DNA of 64,000 nucleotides from Halovulum marinum. Its GTDB lineage: Bacteria; Pseudomonadota; Alphaproteobacteria; Rhodobacterales; Rhodobacteraceae. The stretch is taken from assembly GCF_009697225.1 (NCBI RefSeq), contig NZ_WIND01000007.1, positions 121,294 through 185,293 on the forward strand, in the 5' to 3' direction. The position numbers and the translations under genes were made by a program. The notes under the pieces are model-generated. The model was not told the DNA's origin. It worked only from the letters and a program-made list of their open reading frames with translations, and searched no databases. Of the stretch, positions 27,001 to 37,329 are shown one piece after another. How positions within the stretch are numbered: position 1 is the stretch's first letter; each line of letters opens with the position of its first letter.

Positions 27001-27627
27001 CCGCGCGCGCCACCTGCTGCTGTCGCTGTTCTCGCCCGCCTACCCGGTGGGCAGCTTCGCCTATTCCCACGGACTGGAAAGCGCGATCGCCGACGGCGCC
27101 GTCACCTGCGCGGACGACCTGACCGACTGGCTGGCCGATGTCCTGCGCCACGGGACGGGGCGCACGGACGCGATCCTGCTGGCCCGCGCGGCGCGCGCGC
27201 CGGAAACCGCCGCCGAAGTCTCGGCCCTGGCCGAGGCGCTGGCCCCGAGCCTCGAGCGGCACACCGAAACCATGGCGCAGGGCGCGGCCTTTGCGCGGGT
27301 GACAGCCGCGGTCCACGGCACGGACCCGGGCCCGCTGGCCTTCCCCGCTGCCGTCGGCGCGGCCTCGGCGGCACTGGACCTGCCGCTCGGCGATACGGTG
27401 GCCGCGTACCTGCACGCCTTCGCCGCCAACCTCGTTTCCGCCGCTGTCCGGCTGGTGCCGCTGGGCCAGACCGACGGCCAGGCGGTGCTGGCTTCGCTGT
27501 TCCCGGTCATCGACGCCGCCGCCGCCGATGCGTTGCAGGCGGATCCGGACGATCTGGGCGGCTTTGCTCCCGGCGCCGACCTGGCGGCGATGCACCACGA
27601 AACCAAGACCGTGAGGCTTTTCCGGAC

Positions 27628-27631
<4 letters not shown>
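26993..27631 (+). CDS. ureF: Urease accessory protein UreF
   Basis: A 212-aa all-helical protein that acts with UreD and UreG in nickel insertion. The N-terminal hallmark [18 protein letters not shown] and the C-terminal [15 protein letters not shown] are present. The GTG at 26993 is the start; it overlaps the YrhK gene by 8 bases and its stop overlaps the ureG ATG. Translational coupling across the three genes is likely. Confidence 0.94.
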
Positions 27632-28251
<620 letters not shown>

Positions 28252-28254
28252 GCC

Positions 28255-29298
28255 CTACCGCGGCCCGCTCAGCGACTGCAGCGTCCTCGGATCGGCGCCG
28301 TCGATGGCCCGCACCACCGCCTCGGCCAGCGCGGTGCCGGCGGCGCCGAAATCCTCCTGGATGGCGATGATCTCGGGGCGCAGCTTGGGCAGCACCCCGA
28401 ACGATTCCTTGCCCACCACGTCCAGATCGCGGCCGATCTTCAGCCCCGCCGCCTCGGCCGCGGCGACCACGGTAATTGTCGACGCGGCGCTGCCGCAGAC
28501 CAGCCCGTCGGGGCGGCCACGGCCGGCCAGCACGCGGCGCACCTCGGCCTCGATCGCCGCTTCGCCGCTGTCGGTGTCGATCGGGTGCAGCGCGACCTCG
28601 TCCAGGTCCAGGCGATCGACCGCGGTGAGGAACCCCCCGCGCATGTGCGCCGCATAGGTCAGGTGCGGCGGCGGGCCCAGCAGCGCCAGCCGCCGGCGGC
28701 CGCGCGCCGCCAGCCGCTCGACCGCCATGACGCCATAGGCGCGGTTGTCGAAGTCGAAATACGGATGCTCCACCCCCATGTCCGAGCGGCCGTGGGTGGC
28801 GAACGGCAAGCCGTGCTCGCGCAGGTAGACGATGCGCGGGTCGCGCGGCTCGATCCGGCTGATGATCACCCCGTCGGCCGAGCCGGTCTCGACGATGTAG
28901 CGCACCGGCTCCAGCGGGTCGGCGCCCTGGGCGTAGGGCGTGACCACCAGGTGATAGGGCGTCGCCGACAGGTATTCCGATATGCTGTAGATCAGCCGCG
29001 AGGTCAGGCCCAGCACCTCGGTCTCGACCGACAGGATCAGGCTGATGACGTTGGTCTTGCCGGTGCGCAGCCGGACCCCGGCGCGGTTCGGGCGATAGCC
29101 GATCTGCCGCGCCACCAGCCGCACCCGTTCCTTCGTCGCCGCGCCGATGTCGGGGGCGTCCTTCAGCGCCCGCGACACCGTCGTCACCCCCAGCCCGGTC
29201 ATGTAGGCGATGGTCTTCAGCGTCGGCCGGCCGTTCGCCGCCCGCGGCGCGGCGGCGGGCGGGGCGCTGGGGGCTGTGGTGTCGTCGCTGTCGGTCAC
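28255..29298 (-). CDS. LacI-family transcriptional regulator of the sugar cluster
   Basis: A 347-aa regulator. After an N-terminal Ala/Pro-rich tail comes the LacI helix-turn-helix (TLKTIAYMTGLGVTTVSRALKD) and the hinge region (IGYRPNRAGVRLRTGKTN), then a periplasmic-binding-protein-like sugar domain. GTG 29298 was chosen because a CAGGG site precedes it; a GTG at 29343 would add 15 residues. It is divergent from the ABC operon at 29592. Two related palindromes at 29365 and 29563 are its likely operators. A sugar or sugar derivative imported by the transporter is the expected inducer. Confidence 0.9.
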   Translation of the reverse strand: MTDSDDTTAPSAPPAAAPRAANGRPTLKTIAYMTGLGVTTVSRALKDAPDIGAATKERVRLVARQIGYRPNRAGVRLRTGKTNVISLILSVETEVLGLTSRLIYSISEYLSATPYHLVVTPYAQGADPLEPVRYIVETGSADGVIISRIEPRDPRIVYLREHGLPFATHGRSDMGVEHPYFDFDNRAYGVMAVERLAARGRRRLALLGPPPHLTYAAHMRGGFLTAVDRLDLDEVALHPIDTDSGEAAIEAEVRRVLAGRGRPDGLVCGSAASTITVVAAAEAAGLKIGRDLDVVGKESFGVLPKLRPEIIAIQEDFGAAGTALAEAVVRAIDGADPRTLQSLSGPR

Positions 29299-29364
29299 GC
29301 GTGTCTGGCCCTGATGTCCCGTGTCGTCCGGGCAGGTTAGCACCGCTGGTGCGCTCGGGGAAAG

Positions 29365-29378
29365 CTGAAACGTTTCAG
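29365..29378. promoter_or_regulatory. LacI-type operator, perfect palindrome
   Basis: CTGAAACGTTTCAG is a perfect 14-base palindrome with the central CG typical of LacI-family operators. It lies 67 bases upstream of the lacI-type start, so it probably mediates autoregulation. A degenerate copy sits at 29563. Confidence 0.75.
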
Positions 29379-29562
29379 GTCGGTGAAACCCACTGACCGG
29401 ATGCCGTGCGCCGGTTGCTCATTCCGTAGGTTGCGCGCTGAAGTACCAGGTAAAACATCGATTTTAAAGCGTTGGACCGCAGATGCGAGCGGGTGAAGGC
29501 GCCGCGGGCAGGGCGGCCGACGAATCTGTTGCCAGGCGCGGACGCTTCGCCTAGCGTGCTTA

Positions 29563-29576
29563 CTGCAACGTTATAG
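29563..29576. promoter_or_regulatory. Second LacI-type operator, before the sugar ABC operon
   Basis: CTGCAACGTTATAG matches the palindrome at 29365 at 11 of 14 positions and keeps the AACGTT core. It ends 15 bases before the binding-protein ATG and partly overlaps a TTATAG that could be a -10 element. Binding there would block the ABC operon. Confidence 0.65.
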
Positions 29577-29591
29577 TTCAGGGAGGACTCA

Positions 29592-30827
29592 ATGGCGCGC
29601 GCATACAGAACGGCCCTCATGGCCGCATCGGCGCTGGTACCGGCAACGCTTGCATCCGCCACCGAGCTTGAGGTCACGCACTGGTGGACCTCGGGCGGCG
29701 AGGCGGCGGCGGTTGCGGAATTCGCGAAGGCGTTCGACGCGATCGGCCACAAGTGGGTGGACGGCGCGATCGCCGGTTCCGGCGGCACCGCGCGGCCGAT
29801 CATGATCAGCCGCATCACCGGGGGCGATCCGATGGGCGCGACCCAGTTCAACCACGGCCAGCAGGCGCAGGAACTGGTCGAGGCCGGGCTGATGCGCGAT
29901 CTGACCGACCTGGCCGAGGCCGAGGGCTGGAAGGATCTGGTCAACCCGCCGTCGCTGCTGGACAGCTGCACGCTGGACGGCAAGATCTATTGCGTGCCGG
30001 TGAACATCCACTCGCAGCAGTGGCTGTGGCTGTCGAACGCGGCGTTCGAGCAGGCCGGCGTCGCGGTGCCGACCAACTGGGACGAGTTCGTCGCCGCCGC
30101 CCCGGCGCTGCGCGAGGCCGGCATCCTGCCGCTGGCGATGGGGCAGCAGCCGTGGCAGACGACGCTGGCCTTCCAGGTGATCCTGACCGCGATCCTCGGC
30201 CCCGAGGGCTATACCAGGGTGTTCGGCGACAAGGACGCCGAGTTCGCCGGCGGGCCGGAAATGGCCGAGGTCTTCCAGGCCGCCGCCACCGCCCGCGAGA
30301 TGTCGCAGGGCTCGAACGTGCAGGACTGGAACCAGGCCACCAACCTGGTGATCACCGACAAGGCCGGCGGCCAGATCATGGGCGACTGGGCGCAGGGCGA
30401 GTTCCAGGTCGCGGGCGAGGTCGCCGGCGAGGACTACACCTGCCTGCCGGGCCTGGGCGTGAACGAGGTGATCATGACCGGCGGCGACGCCTTCTACTTC
30501 CCGAAGGTGGACGATGCCGACATCACCCAGGCGCAGGAGGATCTGGCCAGCGTGATGATGTCGCCCGAGACGCAGGTCGCCTTCAACCTCAAGAAGGGCT
30601 CGCTGCCGGTGCGCGGCGACGTCGACCTGGCCGCGGCCAACGACTGCATGAAGAAGGGCCTGGACATCCTGGCCGAGGGCAACACGATCTCGTCGCCCGA
30701 CCAGCTGGTGTCGCCGGACTCGCTGAGCCAGATCAACGATCTGTTCGTCGAGTTCTTCAACGACCCCAACCTCGGCCCCGAGGAGGCGCAGGAGATCTTC
30801 GCCGGGCTGATCGCGGACGCCGGCTAG
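29592..30827 (+). CDS. Sugar ABC transporter, substrate-binding protein (family 1)
   Basis: A 411-aa periplasmic binding protein. The signal peptide (MARAYRTALMAASALVPATLASA) is followed by the sugar-binding start LEVTHWWTSGGEAAAVAEF. Further family stretches are GKIYCVPVNIHSQQWLWL and GDWAQGEFQVAGE. The pattern resembles glucose/mannose binding proteins of the GtsA type. The relic beta-xylosidase downstream suggests xylosides instead, so the substrate stays open. A GGGAGGA site stands before the ATG. A strong hairpin follows the gene. Confidence 0.92.
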   Translation: MARAYRTALMAASALVPATLASATELEVTHWWTSGGEAAAVAEFAKAFDAIGHKWVDGAIAGSGGTARPIMISRITGGDPMGATQFNHGQQAQELVEAGLMRDLTDLAEAEGWKDLVNPPSLLDSCTLDGKIYCVPVNIHSQQWLWLSNAAFEQAGVAVPTNWDEFVAAAPALREAGILPLAMGQQPWQTTLAFQVILTAILGPEGYTRVFGDKDAEFAGGPEMAEVFQAAATAREMSQGSNVQDWNQATNLVITDKAGGQIMGDWAQGEFQVAGEVAGEDYTCLPGLGVNEVIMTGGDAFYFPKVDDADITQAQEDLASVMMSPETQVAFNLKKGSLPVRGDVDLAAANDCMKKGLDILAEGNTISSPDQLVSPDSLSQINDLFVEFFNDPNLGPEEAQEIFAGLIADAG

Positions 30828-30853
30828 GGCGGACCACCCTCCACCACCGCCGC

Positions 30854-30884
30854 GCGCGGCGCCGGGCCCGACCCGGCGCCGCGC
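30854..30884 (+). terminator. Strong intercistronic hairpin after the binding-protein gene
   Basis: GCGCGGCGCCGGG and its exact complement CCCGGCGCCGCGC form a 13-base perfect stem with a CCCGA loop, in the 86-base gap between the binding protein and the first permease. There is no T-run after it. Such hairpins are known to stabilise the upstream mRNA and lower downstream expression, giving excess binding protein over permease. That role here is inferred. Confidence 0.75.
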
Positions 30885-30913
30885 CGAAGGCGGCCCCAGC
30901 AACAGGCAGACGC

Positions 30914-31807
30914 ATGTCCAACGGCAAGCGCCCGACACAGCTGTTCCGGAACCTCTCGGCCAAGATCGCCGCGATCCCGATGATCCTGACCGCCGTGGTG
31001 GTGTTCGTCGGCTGCTCGGTCTGGACCGTGGTCTATTCCTTCACCGACTCGAAGCTGCTGCCGCGCACCAACTTCGTCGGTCTCGACCAGTACGAGCGGC
31101 TGTGGGGCACCCGCCGCTGGCTGATCTCGATCGAGAACCTGGCGATCTACGGCGTGCTGTCGCTGGTCTTCAGCCTGCTGATCGGCTTTCTGCTGGCGGC
31201 GCTGCTGGACCAGAAGATCCGCTTCGAGGACACGTTCCGCACCATCTTCCTCTATCCGTTCGCGCTGAGCTTCATCGTCACCGGGCTGGTCTGGCAGTGG
31301 ATCCTGAACCCGGATTTCGGCGTGCAGAACATCGTCCGCGGGCTGGGATGGGACAGCTTCACCTTCGATCCGCTCTACGACAGCTCGATCGTGATCTACG
31401 GCGTGCTGATCGCCGGGCTCTGGCAGGGCACCGGGCTGGTGATGTGCCTGATGCTGGCCGGCCTGCGCGGCATCGACGAGGACATCTGGAAGGCGACCCG
31501 CGTCGAGGGCATCCCGATGTGGAAGACCTACCTGTTCGTCGTCATCCCGATGATGCGCCCGGTGTTCATCACCACGCTGGTGATCATCGCCACCGGCATC
31601 GTCAAGCTGTACGACCTGATCGTCGCGCAGACCGGCGGCGGGCCGGGCATCGCCTCGGAAGTGCCGGCGAAATACGTCTACGACCTGATGTTCCAGGCGC
31701 AGAACCTCGGGCAGGGCTTTGCCGCCTCGACGATGATGCTGGTCACGGTGGTGATCATCGTCATCCCCTGGGCCTATCTGGAGTTCGGAGGCAGGAAGCA
31801 TGGCTAA
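30914..31807 (+). CDS. Sugar ABC transporter permease 1
   Basis: A 297-aa permease of the MalF/GtsB group. It has six hydrophobic segments and the EAA loop EDIWKATRVEGIPMWKTYLFV before the last ones. The ATG 30914 lies just after the hairpin; the frame is open far upstream but that part is shadow of the binding protein. Its end overlaps the second permease by 8 bases. It forms the inner-membrane channel with that partner. Confidence 0.92.
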   Translation: MSNGKRPTQLFRNLSAKIAAIPMILTAVVVFVGCSVWTVVYSFTDSKLLPRTNFVGLDQYERLWGTRRWLISIENLAIYGVLSLVFSLLIGFLLAALLDQKIRFEDTFRTIFLYPFALSFIVTGLVWQWILNPDFGVQNIVRGLGWDSFTFDPLYDSSIVIYGVLIAGLWQGTGLVMCLMLAGLRGIDEDIWKATRVEGIPMWKTYLFVVIPMMRPVFITTLVIIATGIVKLYDLIVAQTGGGPGIASEVPAKYVYDLMFQAQNLGQGFAASTMMLVTVVIIVIPWAYLEFGGRKHG

Positions 31808-32741
31808 CCCGCAGATCCTCGCCTCGACGGTGGTGGGGGCGGATGCCGTCGCCGGCCGGCTGGACGGGCCGACGGGGCCGCGTCCGCGCCGCGCGCTCTC
31901 GCGGCGGAACGTCATCCTCTACGGCACGCTGATCGTGATCGCGCTGTACTACCTGCTGCCGCTTTACGTGATGGTCGTGACCTCGCTCAAGGGCATGCCG
32001 GAAATCCGTCTGGGCAACATCTTCTCGCCGCCGGTGGAGGTCACGTTCCAGCCCTGGGTGAAGGCCTGGTCCGAGGCGTGCACCGGCCTGAACTGCGACG
32101 GGCTTTCGCGCGGCTTCTGGAACTCGGTCCGGATCCTGATTCCGTCGGTGGTGCTGTCGATCGCGATTGCCAGCGTCAACGGCTACGCGCTGGCGAACTG
32201 GCGCTTCAAGGGCGCGGACGTGTTCTTCACCATCCTGATCATCGGCGCGTTCATCCCCTACCAGGTGATGATCTACCCGATCGTGATCCTGCTGCGGGAA
32301 ATCGGCCTCTACGGCAGCCTGACCGGGCTGGTGATCGTGCACTCGATCTTCGGCATGCCGATCCTGACGCTGCTGTTCCGCAACTATTTCACTTCCGTCC
32401 CCGAGGAACTGTTCAAGGCCGCCCGCGTCGACGGCGCCGGGTTCTGGGGGATCTACTTCCGCATCATGCTGCCGATGTCGCTGCCGATCTTCGTGGTGGC
32501 GATCATCCTTCAGGTCACCGGCATCTGGAACGACTTCCTGTTCGGCGTCGTCTACACCCGCCCCGACGTCTATCCCATGACCGTGCAGCTGAACAACATC
32601 GTCAATTCGGTGCAGGGCGTGAAGGAGTACAACGTCAACATGGCCGCCACGATCCTGACCGGTCTGGTGCCGCTGGTCGTCTACTTCTTCTCGGGCAAGC
32701 TGTTCGTCCGCGGCATCGCCGCCGGCGCCGTGAAGGGATAA
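31800..32741 (+). CDS. Sugar ABC transporter permease 2
   Basis: A 313-aa permease of the MalG/GtsC group, with a roughly 35-residue polar N-terminus and then six hydrophobic segments. The EAA loop is PEELFKAARVDGAGFWGIYF. The periplasmic stretch with two Cys (EACTGLNCDG) before GFWNS is a feature I associate with hexose-type transporters of this subgroup. It lies 4 bases before the ATPase gene. Confidence 0.92.
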   Translation: MANPQILASTVVGADAVAGRLDGPTGPRPRRALSRRNVILYGTLIVIALYYLLPLYVMVVTSLKGMPEIRLGNIFSPPVEVTFQPWVKAWSEACTGLNCDGLSRGFWNSVRILIPSVVLSIAIASVNGYALANWRFKGADVFFTILIIGAFIPYQVMIYPIVILLREIGLYGSLTGLVIVHSIFGMPILTLLFRNYFTSVPEELFKAARVDGAGFWGIYFRIMLPMSLPIFVVAIILQVTGIWNDFLFGVVYTRPDVYPMTVQLNNIVNSVQGVKEYNVNMAATILTGLVPLVVYFFSGKLFVRGIAAGAVKG

Positions 32742-32745
32742 GCGA

Positions 32746-33825
32746 ATGGCCACCATCGAGATCCGGGACCTGCGGCTCAGCTTCGGCGCGCTCGACGTGC
32801 TCAAGCAGCTGAACCTCGACATTGCCGAGGGCGAGTTCATCGTGCTGCTCGGTCCCTCGGGCTGCGGCAAGTCCACGCTGCTGAACTGCATCGCCGGGCT
32901 GCTCGACGTCAGCGACGGGCAGATCCACATCGGCGGCCGGAACGTCACCTGGGAGGAGCCGAAGGACCGCGGCATCGGCATGGTGTTCCAGTCCTACGCG
33001 CTCTATCCGCAGATGAGCGTGCGCGGCAACCTGTCGTTCGGGTTGAAGAACCAGCGCCTGCCGAAGGCCGAGATCGAGCAGCGGATCGCCCGCGCCGCGA
33101 AGGTGCTGCAGATCGAGCCGCTGCTGGACCGGCGCCCGGCGGCGCTGTCCGGCGGCCAGCGCCAGCGCGTCGCCATCGGCCGGGCGCTGGTGCGCGACGT
33201 CGACGTGTTCCTGTTCGACGAGCCGCTGTCGAACCTCGACGCCAAGCTGCGCAGCGAGCTTCGGGTCGAGATCAAGCGCCTGCACCAGCAGCTGGAAAAC
33301 ACCATGGTCTACGTCACCCACGACCAGATCGAGGCGTTGACCCTGGCCGACCGCATCGCGGTGATGCGCGGCGGCGTCATCCAGCAGCTGGCCGACCCGG
33401 CGACGATCTACAACAAGCCGACCAACCTGTTCGTCGCCGGCTTCATCGGCTCGCCGTCGATGAGCTTTCTCGACGGGCACATCACCAGCGCCGGCGGCGC
33501 GCCGGCGTTCCGCACCGGCGATCTGACGGTCCCGCTGGCCGGCTATGACGGCGCGGTGCCTGCCGCCGACGGCCGCGCGGTGATCCTGGGCGTGCGCCCC
33601 GAGCATGTCACCATCGGCCCCGACGGGGCCGGCGGCCTGCCCGCGACCGTGGACATCGACGAGCCGATGGGCTCGGACAGCCTGGTGTGGATGCAGTTCG
33701 CCGGCCAGACCCTGTCGGCACGCACCGCGCCCGGCCACGGCCTGGCCGCCGGCCAGCAGGTGGGCCTGGGCTTCGATCCGACCAGGGCGTCGCTGTTCGA
33801 CCGCGACAGCGAACAGCGCTTCTGA
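32746..33825 (+). CDS. Sugar ABC transporter ATPase (UgpC/MsmK type)
   Basis: A 359-aa ATPase with Walker A GPSGCGKST, Q-loop MVFQSYALYPQMSV, signature LSGGQRQRVAIGRAL, Walker B FLFDEPLSNLD and switch His in VYVTHDQ. The C-terminal 120 residues form the regulatory TOBE/OB domain (LGVRPEHVTIGPDG) found in sugar importers. It energises the two permeases encoded upstream. The 87-base gap after it holds short GC-rich inverted repeats (for example CCCGGAA/TTCCGGG). Confidence 0.94.
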   Translation: MATIEIRDLRLSFGALDVLKQLNLDIAEGEFIVLLGPSGCGKSTLLNCIAGLLDVSDGQIHIGGRNVTWEEPKDRGIGMVFQSYALYPQMSVRGNLSFGLKNQRLPKAEIEQRIARAAKVLQIEPLLDRRPAALSGGQRQRVAIGRALVRDVDVFLFDEPLSNLDAKLRSELRVEIKRLHQQLENTMVYVTHDQIEALTLADRIAVMRGGVIQQLADPATIYNKPTNLFVAGFIGSPSMSFLDGHITSAGGAPAFRTGDLTVPLAGYDGAVPAADGRAVILGVRPEHVTIGPDGAGGLPATVDIDEPMGSDSLVWMQFAGQTLSARTAPGHGLAAGQQVGLGFDPTRASLFDRDSEQRF

Positions 33826-33912
33826 CATCCGCCGCGCCCGCGCGGCGCGGCCCTTGCAACCGCGTCCCGGAAGCGTTCCGGGGCCGAAACCTGCCAAGAA
33901 CGGAGTTTTGCC

Positions 33913-34683
33913 ATGACCGACATTTCCTTCCAGCTCTACAGCGCACGCAGCGCGCCCGACCTGGCGGCAACGCTGAAGATGCTCGCCGCCACCGGCTACA
34001 CCCAGGTCGAGGGCTATGGCGCGCTCTACGCCGACGCCACCAAGGTCGAGGCGGTGCAGGCCGCGCTGGCGCAGACCGGGCTGAAGATGCCGTCCGGGCA
34101 CTTCAGCCTCGACATGCTGGAGAACAGCCCCGACCGGGTGTGCGAGATCGCCGGCAAGCTGGACATCTCCCGCGTCTTTTGTCCGCACATCGGCCCCGGC
34201 GACCGGCCGGCCGACGCCGCCGGCTGGCGCGATTTCGGCGCGCGGCTGGAGAAGGCGTCCGCGCCGATCCGCGATGCCGGCCTGGCGTTCGGCTGGCACA
34301 ACCACGACTTCGAGTTCGCCGCGCTGGACGACGGCTCGACGCCGATGGAGCACATCCTCGCCGGCGGCCCCGACCTGGAGTGGGAGGCCGACATCGCCTG
34401 GATCATCCGCGGCGGCGGCGACCCGCTGGCCTGGATCGACGGGCACGGCGCGCGGATCACCGCGGTCCACGTCAAGGACATCGCGCCGCAGGGCGAATGC
34501 GCGGACGAGGACGGCTGGGCCGACGTGGGCCACGGCACCGTGGACTGGGCCGCGCTGGTGGCGGCGCTGGCGCGCTGCGACGTGAAGCTGTGGGTGGCCG
34601 AGCACGACAAGCCCAGCGATCCCGAGCGTTTCGCCCGGCGCTCGTACGATGCCATCTCCAAGCTGCTGGGGGGCCGGGCATGA
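33913..34683 (+). CDS. Sugar phosphate isomerase/epimerase (xylose isomerase-like TIM barrel)
   Basis: A 256-aa protein of the AP-endonuclease-2/xylose-isomerase-like family. Metal-site strands are visible: FGWHNHDFEF, EADIAWIIRGG, VHVKDIAP and VAEHDKP, with the Glu/Asp/His ligands of the barrel. Members isomerise or epimerise keto sugars, or dehydrate inosose; the substrate here is unknown. An ACGGAG site precedes the ATG. Its TGA overlaps the next gene's ATG, tying it to the dehydrogenase. Confidence 0.87.
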   Translation: MTDISFQLYSARSAPDLAATLKMLAATGYTQVEGYGALYADATKVEAVQAALAQTGLKMPSGHFSLDMLENSPDRVCEIAGKLDISRVFCPHIGPGDRPADAAGWRDFGARLEKASAPIRDAGLAFGWHNHDFEFAALDDGSTPMEHILAGGPDLEWEADIAWIIRGGGDPLAWIDGHGARITAVHVKDIAPQGECADEDGWADVGHGTVDWAALVAALARCDVKLWVAEHDKPSDPERFARRSYDAISKLLGGRA

Positions 34684-35816
34684 CCGAGAAGACGCTTGGT
34701 GTCGGGATCATCGGTTGCGGCAACATCTCGACCGCCTACCTGCAATTCGCGCCGATGTTCCGCGGCATCGAGGTGCGCGCCGTCACCGACCTGAACATGA
34801 AGACCGCGCGGGCGCAGGCCGGCAGGTTCGGCGTCAAGGCGCCGGGCATCGACGATCTGCTGGCCGACGGCGACATCGACGTGGTGGTGAACCTGACCAT
34901 CCCCGAGGCGCACTACCCGGTGTCGATGGCGGCGCTGGAGGCCGGCAAGCACGTCTATTCCGAAAAGCCGCTGGCGCTGAGCGTCGCCGACGGCATCAGG
35001 ATGCGCGAAGCGGCGCAGACGCGGAACCTGACCGTCGGCTGCGCCCCGGACACGATCCTGGGCGGCGCGCACCAGCTGGCGCGCAAGCTGATCGACGATG
35101 GCGAGATCGGCCGGATCACCGCCGGCACCGCGCATGTCATGTCGCACGGCATGGAGCACTGGCACCCGAACCCGGACTTCTTCTTCCAGCCCGGCGGCGG
35201 CCCGGTGCTGGACGTCGGCCCGTACTACATCGCCAACCTGATCAACCTGATCGGCCCGGTGGCGCGGGTGGCGGCGCTGGCGTCATCGGCCACGCCGACG
35301 CGCACGATCCTGTCCGCGCCGCGCAAGGGCGAGGAGATCCCGGTCGCCACGCCCACCAACGTGCACGCGCTGCTGGCGTTCGAGAACGGCGCCACCGTCA
35401 CCCTGTCGACCAGCTGGGACGTCTGGGCGCACCGCCATGCCAACATGGAACTGTACGGCACCGAAGGCGCGCTGTTCGTGCCCGACCCGAACTTCTTCGG
35501 CGGCACCGTCGAGAAGGCGGGCCGCGACGGCAAGATCGCCGCGGTGCCGGACTGGGATCACCCGTTCTCGAAGGTGAACGACGACCGGCACACGCCGCCG
35601 CGGGCGAACTACCGCACCGCCGGTCTGGCCGACATGGCGCTGGCGATCCTCGAGGGCCGCGAGCCGCGCTGCTCGCTCGAGCGCACGCTGCACGCGCTCG
35701 ACGTGATGACCGCGATCCTCGCCTCGGGCGAAAGCGGCAGCTTCGTCGACGTCGGCACCACCTGCACCCGGCCGCAGCCGCTGGACCCGGACCAGGCGCG
35801 CGCGCTGCTGCGCTGA
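34680..35816 (+). CDS. Gfo/Idh/MocA-family dehydrogenase
   Basis: A 378-aa NAD(P)-dependent sugar dehydrogenase. The cofactor site is VGIIGCGNIS, followed by the EKP motif in YSEKPLALS, which carries the catalytic Lys. The C-terminal beta-sheet domain has the expected HWHPNPDFFFQPGGGPVLDVG. It probably oxidises the sugar handled by the adjacent isomerase; together they resemble a keto-sugar pathway. It begins in the ATGA overlap and ends 13 bases before a strong hairpin. Confidence 0.9.
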   Translation: MTEKTLGVGIIGCGNISTAYLQFAPMFRGIEVRAVTDLNMKTARAQAGRFGVKAPGIDDLLADGDIDVVVNLTIPEAHYPVSMAALEAGKHVYSEKPLALSVADGIRMREAAQTRNLTVGCAPDTILGGAHQLARKLIDDGEIGRITAGTAHVMSHGMEHWHPNPDFFFQPGGGPVLDVGPYYIANLINLIGPVARVAALASSATPTRTILSAPRKGEEIPVATPTNVHALLAFENGATVTLSTSWDVWAHRHANMELYGTEGALFVPDPNFFGGTVEKAGRDGKIAAVPDWDHPFSKVNDDRHTPPRANYRTAGLADMALAILEGREPRCSLERTLHALDVMTAILASGESGSFVDVGTTCTRPQPLDPDQARALLR

Positions 35817-35828
35817 GCCTTTGACCGC

Positions 35829-35859
35829 GTGCCCGGCGGTGCTACGGATCGCCGGGCAC
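35829..35859 (+). terminator. Hairpin between the Gfo/Idh/MocA gene and the aldo/keto reductase
   Basis: GTGCCCGGCG pairs perfectly with CGCCGGGCAC across an 11-base loop, in the 60-base gap after the dehydrogenase stop. Only a short AAAA follows on the plus strand rather than a T-run, so this may be a processing or attenuation hairpin rather than a full terminator. Confidence 0.6.
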
Positions 35860-35876
35860 CAAAACGGAGATTTCCC

Positions 35877-36922
<1,046 letters not shown>

Positions 36923-36926
<4 letters not shown>

Positions 36927-37329
36927 TCCGCAGCCCGATCCTGCCCGGCGTCACCCCCGATCCGACGATCTGCCGGGCAGGGTCGGACGACTACAGCGCC
37001 ACCGCGACCTTCGATAGGTTCCCGGAGGGCCAGATCCGCCACGCGCGCGACCTGGTGAACCGGTCGCTGGCGGCGCGGCCGCTGAACCGGGCGGCGCAAC
37101 TGGACAGCGCGGCATTCCCGACAGCTGCGGTGACTGCACGCCGCGCCTCGGCTGTGCCGTCGGGCTGTTCCGGCCGGCCCACCCCGACGCCAGGCGGCCG
37201 GAGGGCCGCTTCAGGGACGCGCGATGCCACACCCTCACCGTTCCCTCGGTCGCGGGGCCACGGCTTGGGACGGCGCGGCTGTGGCCCAGCGCCTATCCCT
37301 TGTTTCGACCATATACCCGGAGAGCCTGA
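36923..37329 (+). pseudogene. Decayed GH43 beta-xylosidase (xynB-like)
   Basis: ATG 36923 opens MIRSPILPGVTPDPTICRAG followed by DDYSATATFDRFPEGQIRHARDLVN and RSLAARPLNRAAQLD. This matches the N-terminus of GH43 xylosidases (NPILPGFNPDPSICR, HHSRDLVNW, ARPLNRASQLD). At about 37140-37160 the match moves to another frame ([21 protein letters not shown]) and that frame ends in a TGA at 37327, one base into the next gene's ATG. Some 135 codons remain of a usual 500 or more, so there is a frameshift plus a large deletion. This relic fills the 402-base gap between the AKR and TolB-like genes. Confidence 0.8.
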
